This document shows positions 59,799 through 64,000 of a DNA stretch of 64,000 nt, in pieces. The position numbers and the translations under genes were made by a program. This DNA is from Clostridium scatologenes (lineage in GTDB: Bacteria > Bacillota > Clostridia > Clostridiales > Clostridiaceae), in contig NZ_CP009933.1 in the NCBI RefSeq assembly GCF_000968375.1, positions 1,488,001 to 1,552,000 on the forward strand, read 5' to 3'. How positions within the stretch are numbered: the stretch's first letter is position 1; every line of letters starts with the position of its first letter. Below the pieces are notes generated by a model, which was not told the DNA's origin, did no database searches, and saw only the letters and a list, made by a program, of their open reading frames with translations.

Positions 59799-60802
59799 TT
59801 AGATTGTACAGTTTATATCAAAGCCCAAGCAGAGGACCAATTCAAACGGACATAACTAACTTTTGCAAAACTATTGTATGGAGTGGAGATAAAGATTCGG
59901 TAGCAAGAAAGTTGGAAGTCACTATGGCCTACAGCATATGGGATCGAAACCAAAATAATATTCAAATTGGACCTGGGACATTAGTTTGGATGGTAGAAGA
60001 TCAAAAAGAAATTTTTAGGGGTCATGTGTTTGATCGTGAAATAGACTCAGATGTACAAGAATTAAAATTTGTTGCTTTTGATGTAATGATTTATCTAACT
60101 AAATCTAAAGGTACTTACAATTTTACCAATATTACTCCAGAGGAAATTACAAAAACCATCTGTAAGGATGCTGGAGTATTTTGCGGTGATGTTGGAGTTT
60201 CTGGATATAAAATAAATCTGCTTGCTAAACAAAAAACTTTTTACGAAATTATTATGATGGCATTTACAAAGGTCTGGCATTTTAATGGTGGAAGATACAA
60301 CTTTATGCCTTATATGAACAAAGATGTACTTGGAATAATGAACATGGGTGTTGCAGTAGATAGTTTTATTATTGACCCATATGTAAACCTAGGCAATACT
60401 AATTACTCTGATAGTATAGGTAGCATGATAAATAAGGTAAATGTATATAAACCTAATGGTGAGTATATAGGCACAGCATGGCAAAGAGATTGGGTAAAAT
60501 CCTATGGGATTCTACAAAATGTGTATGAAAGGGCAGATGATGACAAAGACCCTCTAACAACAGCAGAAAGCATGTTACACGGCGTTGATGAAACTATTAG
60601 TGTAAATGTACTAGGTAACAGTAAATGTATAACAGGATGGGGTGTAAAAGTAAATATACCTTATATTTATAGTTTAAACAATAAAACAATGTGTATAGAT
60701 GCAGATACTCATACTTGGGAAGTAGCAACAGGTAAGCATACTATGGATTTAAATTTAAATTTTCAAACTAAAATGAAACTGGTGGAGGTGGATAAGCAGT
60801 GA
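59795..60802 (+). CDS. XkdQ-like baseplate hub protein
   Basis: The 335-residue protein fits the XkdQ/gpD-like hub: RGPIQTDITNFCKTIVWSGD at the start, IGPGTLVWMVEDQKEIFRGH near 60 and YERADDDKDPLTTAESMLHG near 248. It links tube and baseplate. It overlaps both neighbours by 4 bases. Confidence 0.85.
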   Translation: MIRLYSLYQSPSRGPIQTDITNFCKTIVWSGDKDSVARKLEVTMAYSIWDRNQNNIQIGPGTLVWMVEDQKEIFRGHVFDREIDSDVQELKFVAFDVMIYLTKSKGTYNFTNITPEEITKTICKDAGVFCGDVGVSGYKINLLAKQKTFYEIIMMAFTKVWHFNGGRYNFMPYMNKDVLGIMNMGVAVDSFIIDPYVNLGNTNYSDSIGSMINKVNVYKPNGEYIGTAWQRDWVKSYGILQNVYERADDDKDPLTTAESMLHGVDETISVNVLGNSKCITGWGVKVNIPYIYSLNNKTMCIDADTHTWEVATGKHTMDLNLNFQTKMKLVEVDKQ

Positions 60803-61170
60803 ATATAAAAGACCCTTATGTTAGTATATTGCAACATATGCAAAATCAAGGTAAAAAATTCAATCCACCATCTATTGATATAGGAATTGTGATAAGTCCT
60901 GATCCACTAACAATAAAAATAGGTGATCTGCAACTTACAAAAGATAATATTTTAGCTGCAGATTTTTTACTGTCTAATTATAAAAGAAAAATAAGTATAC
61001 CATCTGCAAATGCTACAGGTTCTACAACAGATGGAAGTATAACCTCCATAACAATACCAGATGCAGAAATGAGCTTTACAGATGGATTAAAAAAAGATGA
61101 TAAATTAGCTTGTTTAGCAACTTCTAGTGAACAAATTTACATAATTTTATGTCGGGTGGTGAGTTTATGA
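60799..61170 (+). CDS. XkdR-like baseplate protein (DUF2577)
   Basis: The 123-residue protein begins NIKDPYVSILQHMQNQGKKF and has VISPDPLTIKIGDLQLTKDN, the DUF2577 pattern of small baseplate proteins with an OB-like fold. It starts at GTG overlapping the previous stop. Confidence 0.85.
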   Translation: MNIKDPYVSILQHMQNQGKKFNPPSIDIGIVISPDPLTIKIGDLQLTKDNILAADFLLSNYKRKISIPSANATGSTTDGSITSITIPDAEMSFTDGLKKDDKLACLATSSEQIYIILCRVVSL

Positions 61171-61598
61171 TTTATCCTAGTTCAGTTTCAGATGTAGATA
61201 CAATAATAGATCAAACTGTATCGGCAACTGAAACTATTCCTCGGGAATATGCATGGGATTTTGTAAATAATGATTTTAGATTAATAGATGGAAAATTTGT
61301 AATAGTTGAAGGCAAAGAAGCTTTAAAAGTTTGGATATGGAAAGCTTTAAAAACTATGAAACTTAAATATAGTATTTACTCAGATACTTATGGACAGGAT
61401 TTAGATAGTTTAATAGGACAGGGATTTTCAAGTGGAATGATAGAAAGTGAAGCTAAAAGGTTAGTTTGGGAATGTATTAGTTTCAATAGTCATATAACAG
61501 GTATGCAGGACTTTACAGCTACTAGTGATGGTGATACCTTAACAATTAGCTTTACAGCATTGACAGATCAGGGGAAGGTGAGTGTAGATGGCATATAG
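61167..61598 (+). CDS. XkdS-like baseplate protein (DUF2634, gp25-like)
   Basis: The 143-residue protein has REYAWDFVNNDFRLIDGKFV and KVWIWKALKTMKLKYSIYSD with TYGQDLDSLIGQGF, the DUF2634 pattern, related to the T4 gp25 wedge. ATG 61167 follows GGTGGTGAG and is preferred to the ATG at 61149. Confidence 0.88.
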   Translation: MIYPSSVSDVDTIIDQTVSATETIPREYAWDFVNNDFRLIDGKFVIVEGKEALKVWIWKALKTMKLKYSIYSDTYGQDLDSLIGQGFSSGMIESEAKRLVWECISFNSHITGMQDFTATSDGDTLTISFTALTDQGKVSVDGI

Positions 61599-62676
61599 TG
61601 AAAGTTTAGAAACTATAAAAGAAAGAATGTTAGGTAATATATCAGACAGCGTAGATAAAACAGAGGGATATTTAATATATGACAATGTTATCGCTACAGG
61701 AAAAGAGTTTCAGAAAATATCTACTGAATTAGATCAATTAGTAAATAAACTTAACATTAGTAATTTAACTAGTGATGAATTAGCAACTAGAATAAAAGAA
61801 CGAACAGGACAAACTAGAAATCCTGCTACATATGCTACAGGAGTTCTAACGATAACAGGTAGCGCAACTATAGCCATAGGAGCTCTATTCCAAACATCTA
61901 GTGCGGTACAATTTAAATCTTTAGAAGCTAAAACAATAACTAATAGTGGAATTATAAATATTCAAGCGGTTGTAGCTGGCAGCACAGGGAATATACCAGC
62001 TGGACAAATTACAGTAATGCCAGTAGCTATAACAGGAGTAACAAGTGTAACAAATACAGCTGCAACAGCAAATGGATTTGATGAAGAAAGTGATTCTGCC
62101 TTGCTGCAAAGGTACTATGAAAAATTACGAGAGCCATCTACCCAGGGTAATATAGCATATTTTAAAAGCTTGGTTAAATCATATACAGGCGTTGGTGATG
62201 TTAAAGTCTTTCCTACATGGAATGGTAATAATACAGTAAAGATTGTGATTGTAGATTCTAACAAACAAGTGCCTAGTACAGACTTAATAAATGCTGTGCA
62301 ATCTTATATGGACCCACTAGGAGATATTTGGGGACTTGGATATGGTGCTGCTCCTTTTGGTGCTTTTACCACTATAACAGGTGCTACAGGAAAGAATATA
62401 AATGTAAGCTTTACAGTAGATAAAGATACAAATTATTCAGACGAACAGAGGTTGGTCAATATACAGGCTAGTATAAATGCATATTTAAAAACAATAGCTT
62501 TTGTAGATAATGCAATTGTATCTTATGCAAAAATAGGTGATGCAATACTTAACAGTGCAGGAGTTTTGGACTACTCTAATTTAACTATAAATGGTGGTAC
62601 ATCAAACATAGCTCTTTCATTGACAAGCAGTTTATGCGAAATTCCAACTTTAGGGGTGGTGACGATAAATGTATAA
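61588..62676 (+). CDS. Baseplate J family protein (XkdT)
   Basis: The 362-residue protein is a baseplate wedge component: RTGQTRNPATYATGVLTITG near residue 70, GFDEESDSALLQRYYEKLRE near 163 and GVGDVKVFPTWNGNNTVKIV near 198 match the J/gp47-like family. It overlaps its neighbours by 11 and 8 bases. Confidence 0.92.
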   Translation: MAYSESLETIKERMLGNISDSVDKTEGYLIYDNVIATGKEFQKISTELDQLVNKLNISNLTSDELATRIKERTGQTRNPATYATGVLTITGSATIAIGALFQTSSAVQFKSLEAKTITNSGIINIQAVVAGSTGNIPAGQITVMPVAITGVTSVTNTAATANGFDEESDSALLQRYYEKLREPSTQGNIAYFKSLVKSYTGVGDVKVFPTWNGNNTVKIVIVDSNKQVPSTDLINAVQSYMDPLGDIWGLGYGAAPFGAFTTITGATGKNINVSFTVDKDTNYSDEQRLVNIQASINAYLKTIAFVDNAIVSYAKIGDAILNSAGVLDYSNLTINGGTSNIALSLTSSLCEIPTLGVVTINV

Positions 62677-63199
62677 AGATATTTTAAAATCATATTTACC
62701 GTCGTTGCTCTCAGATACAAAAACTTTTGATGAGCTGCTAAATGCAGAAGGAATTGAATTTGATAAAGTACATGTTAATATTAATGATATTAAGCTCCAA
62801 TTGAATATAGACACTGCCACGTGGGGACTTGATATATATGAGAAAGATTTAGGGATAATAACAGATCATACTAAAAACTTAGATTATAGAAGAAGTGTAA
62901 TAAAATCAAAATCAAGAGGTTCAGGAAAACTAAACGCCACAATGATTAAACTTGTATGTGATTCCTTTAGTAATGGAAATGTACAAGTAACTTTTGATGG
63001 AATAATTCATGTTAAATTCACATCAGTTAAAGGTATTCCGCCTAATATGAATGATTTAAGAGATGCAGTAAATGAAATTAAGCCAGCGTATTTATTGTTA
63101 GATTACTTATATGCTTATTTATTAATTAAAGATGTACAGGGAATGACTATAGGCCAACTTCAACAAACTAAATTAGATCAATTTGCGGGGGGTGAATAA
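62669..63199 (+). CDS. XkdU/YmfQ-like tail protein (DUF2313)
   Basis: The 176-residue protein begins YKDILKSYLPSLLSDTKTFD and has GLDIYEKDLGIITDHTKNLD with YRRSVIKSKSRGSGKLN, the YmfQ/XkdU pattern. It lies between baseplate J and the fibre gene and probably attaches the fibres. Confidence 0.88.
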   Translation: MYKDILKSYLPSLLSDTKTFDELLNAEGIEFDKVHVNINDIKLQLNIDTATWGLDIYEKDLGIITDHTKNLDYRRSVIKSKSRGSGKLNATMIKLVCDSFSNGNVQVTFDGIIHVKFTSVKGIPPNMNDLRDAVNEIKPAYLLLDYLYAYLLIKDVQGMTIGQLQQTKLDQFAGGE

Positions 63200-63200
63200 T

Positions 63201-64000
63201 TTGGCAAGTAATACAACAAGATTAAATTTATACAAAGCTAATCCTGTAACAGATAAGGATGATACTTTTAATATAGATACTATACTGAATGATAACTGGG
63301 ACAAAATAGATGCTAATGTAGCTAAATTAGCAGACATACCAACAATACCAAGTAACTTGCCAGCAAATGGGGGCAATAGTACAACAGTAAATAGCCATAC
63401 AGCAGCAGCAACAGCAAACACTGATGAAAAAATAGATTTAATAGGAATGACTAATGAAGTTAATGCTAAGCTTTTGTCGCATGAGGCAGAAAAAGCGACA
63501 CAAGATGTTTTAGGGCATGTAAAAAAAGGAACGGATATTAATATAGATTCTAATGGTGTTATATCTGTGGATAGTGGAATTACAGCAAATAAGATATTAA
63601 AACTTCCTACTGGATTAGCAAGTGGAGATATACTTTATGTAAATGGTAGTGGACAATTAGTAAGATTACCCAAAGGCACTGATACGCAAGCACTTATATT
63701 AAGTGGTGGATTACCTGTTTGGGGAAGTGCTGGAGCAAAATGTGTTAATGGAAGTTATAACGGGGATGGAACTAATAATAGAAATATAAGTGTAGGCTTT
63801 AGACCTAAACTTTTAATTTTAATTCTAGGTCAGGTAGGATGGGCAATAAATAATGATTATTCAAATTATGCAATTGTGTTCACTAGTAGTAATATTACTT
63901 ATGATACTAAAGGGCAATATGGATTAGCTGTATATTTTTCTAGTGATGGTTTTACAGTTAATAATGTATATAGCAATAATACTTCGGGTACAAACTATCA
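63201..64000 (+). CDS. Tail fibre protein, N-terminal part (cut by window edge)
   Basis: TTG 63201 follows GGGGGGTG, and the frame is open for 266 codons to the right edge. The N-terminus RLNLYKANPVTDKDDTFNID and TILNDNWDKIDANVAKL is typical of phage fibre proteins that attach to the baseplate. A repetitive region (ATQDVLGHVKKGTDINIDS) and a Gly-rich beta region follow. The receptor-binding tip lies outside the window. Confidence 0.85.
   Translation, partial: MASNTTRLNLYKANPVTDKDDTFNIDTILNDNWDKIDANVAKLADIPTIPSNLPANGGNSTTVNSHTAAATANTDEKIDLIGMTNEVNAKLLSHEAEKATQDVLGHVKKGTDINIDSNGVISVDSGITANKILKLPTGLASGDILYVNGSGQLVRLPKGTDTQALILSGGLPVWGSAGAKCVNGSYNGDGTNNRNISVGFRPKLLILILGQVGWAINNDYSNYAIVFTSSNITYDTKGQYGLAVYFSSDGFTVNNVYSNNTSGTNY

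Larger units (their letters stand above)
21082..64000. mobile_element. PBSX-like myovirus prophage inserted in miaB (right end outside window)
   Basis: The segment runs from attL through integration, immunity, replication, packaging, head, connector, sheath, tube, tape-measure and baseplate genes to a tail-fibre gene cut by the window edge. At least 42.9 kb is present. Tail sheath, tube and baseplate J-like genes mark a contractile tail. Lysis genes and attR are expected beyond 64,000. Confidence 0.93.

Overview
The window is low-GC DNA with clostridial gene content: pyruvate:ferredoxin oxidoreductase, NAD(P)-glutamate dehydrogenase, an IspH-ribosomal S1 fusion, a CotS-type spore coat protein and several small clostridial families (DUF3787, DUF4264). 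I infer Clostridium sensu stricto. I cannot name the species from sequence alone.

Bases 1 to about 21,081 are host chromosome: the 3' part of sbcC (cut by the left edge), nifJ, a short cis-prenyltransferase, an RsuA/RluB-type pseudouridine synthase followed by a structured non-coding RNA and a terminator, mnmM (ytqB) with a DUF4264 gene, a MurR/RpiR regulator before gdhA, a BaiN-like flavoprotein, cmk with ispH-rpsA, speD, a cotS-like gene, a GNAT acetyltransferase and a divergent aminotransferase. A 43-bp element is shared, at 38 of 43 positions, by the upstream regions of nifJ and mnmM.

From about 21,082 to the right edge the window lies inside a prophage of PBSX-like myovirus type (contractile tail). 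It sits inside miaB: the first 21 codons of miaB remain at 21,019-21,081 and the reading frame then runs into phage DNA. A large serine recombinase lies next to this left attachment site. Then come a divergent XRE repressor and cro-like gene, an early operon with a Rha-type regulator and a sigma factor, a replication module (DUF2800 Cas4-like nuclease, DUF2815 single-strand binding protein, family A DNA polymerase, DUF4317 protein, PrimPol/VapE helicase, a GTTTCC repeat array that could be the origin, VRR-NUC nuclease, SNF2 helicase), a late regulator, packaging and head genes (terminases, portal, minor head protein carrying an Ntox50 toxin domain, scaffold, capsid), and connector, tail and baseplate genes. 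The window ends inside a tail-fibre gene.

The most unusual structure is at 32.9-34.8 kb. A tyrosine recombinase gene is split and circularly permuted: the catalytic half lies upstream, the N-terminal half 1.3 kb downstream, and both broken ends carry the same 7-bp sequence ACGAAGA. Circularising the 1,896-bp interval would rebuild a full 331-residue recombinase in frame, and excision would leave the two flanking phage genes adjacent. This looks like a mini-element whose attachment site lies within its own integrase gene, an arrangement known from archaeal SSV-type integrases. Other notable points are a textbook -1 frameshift signal in the tail assembly chaperone gene, a self-contained lipoprotein cassette (moron) ahead of the tape measure gene, a shortened tRNA-like element with a UUA anticodon-like loop, and a duplicated hairpin leader in front of two unrelated small genes.
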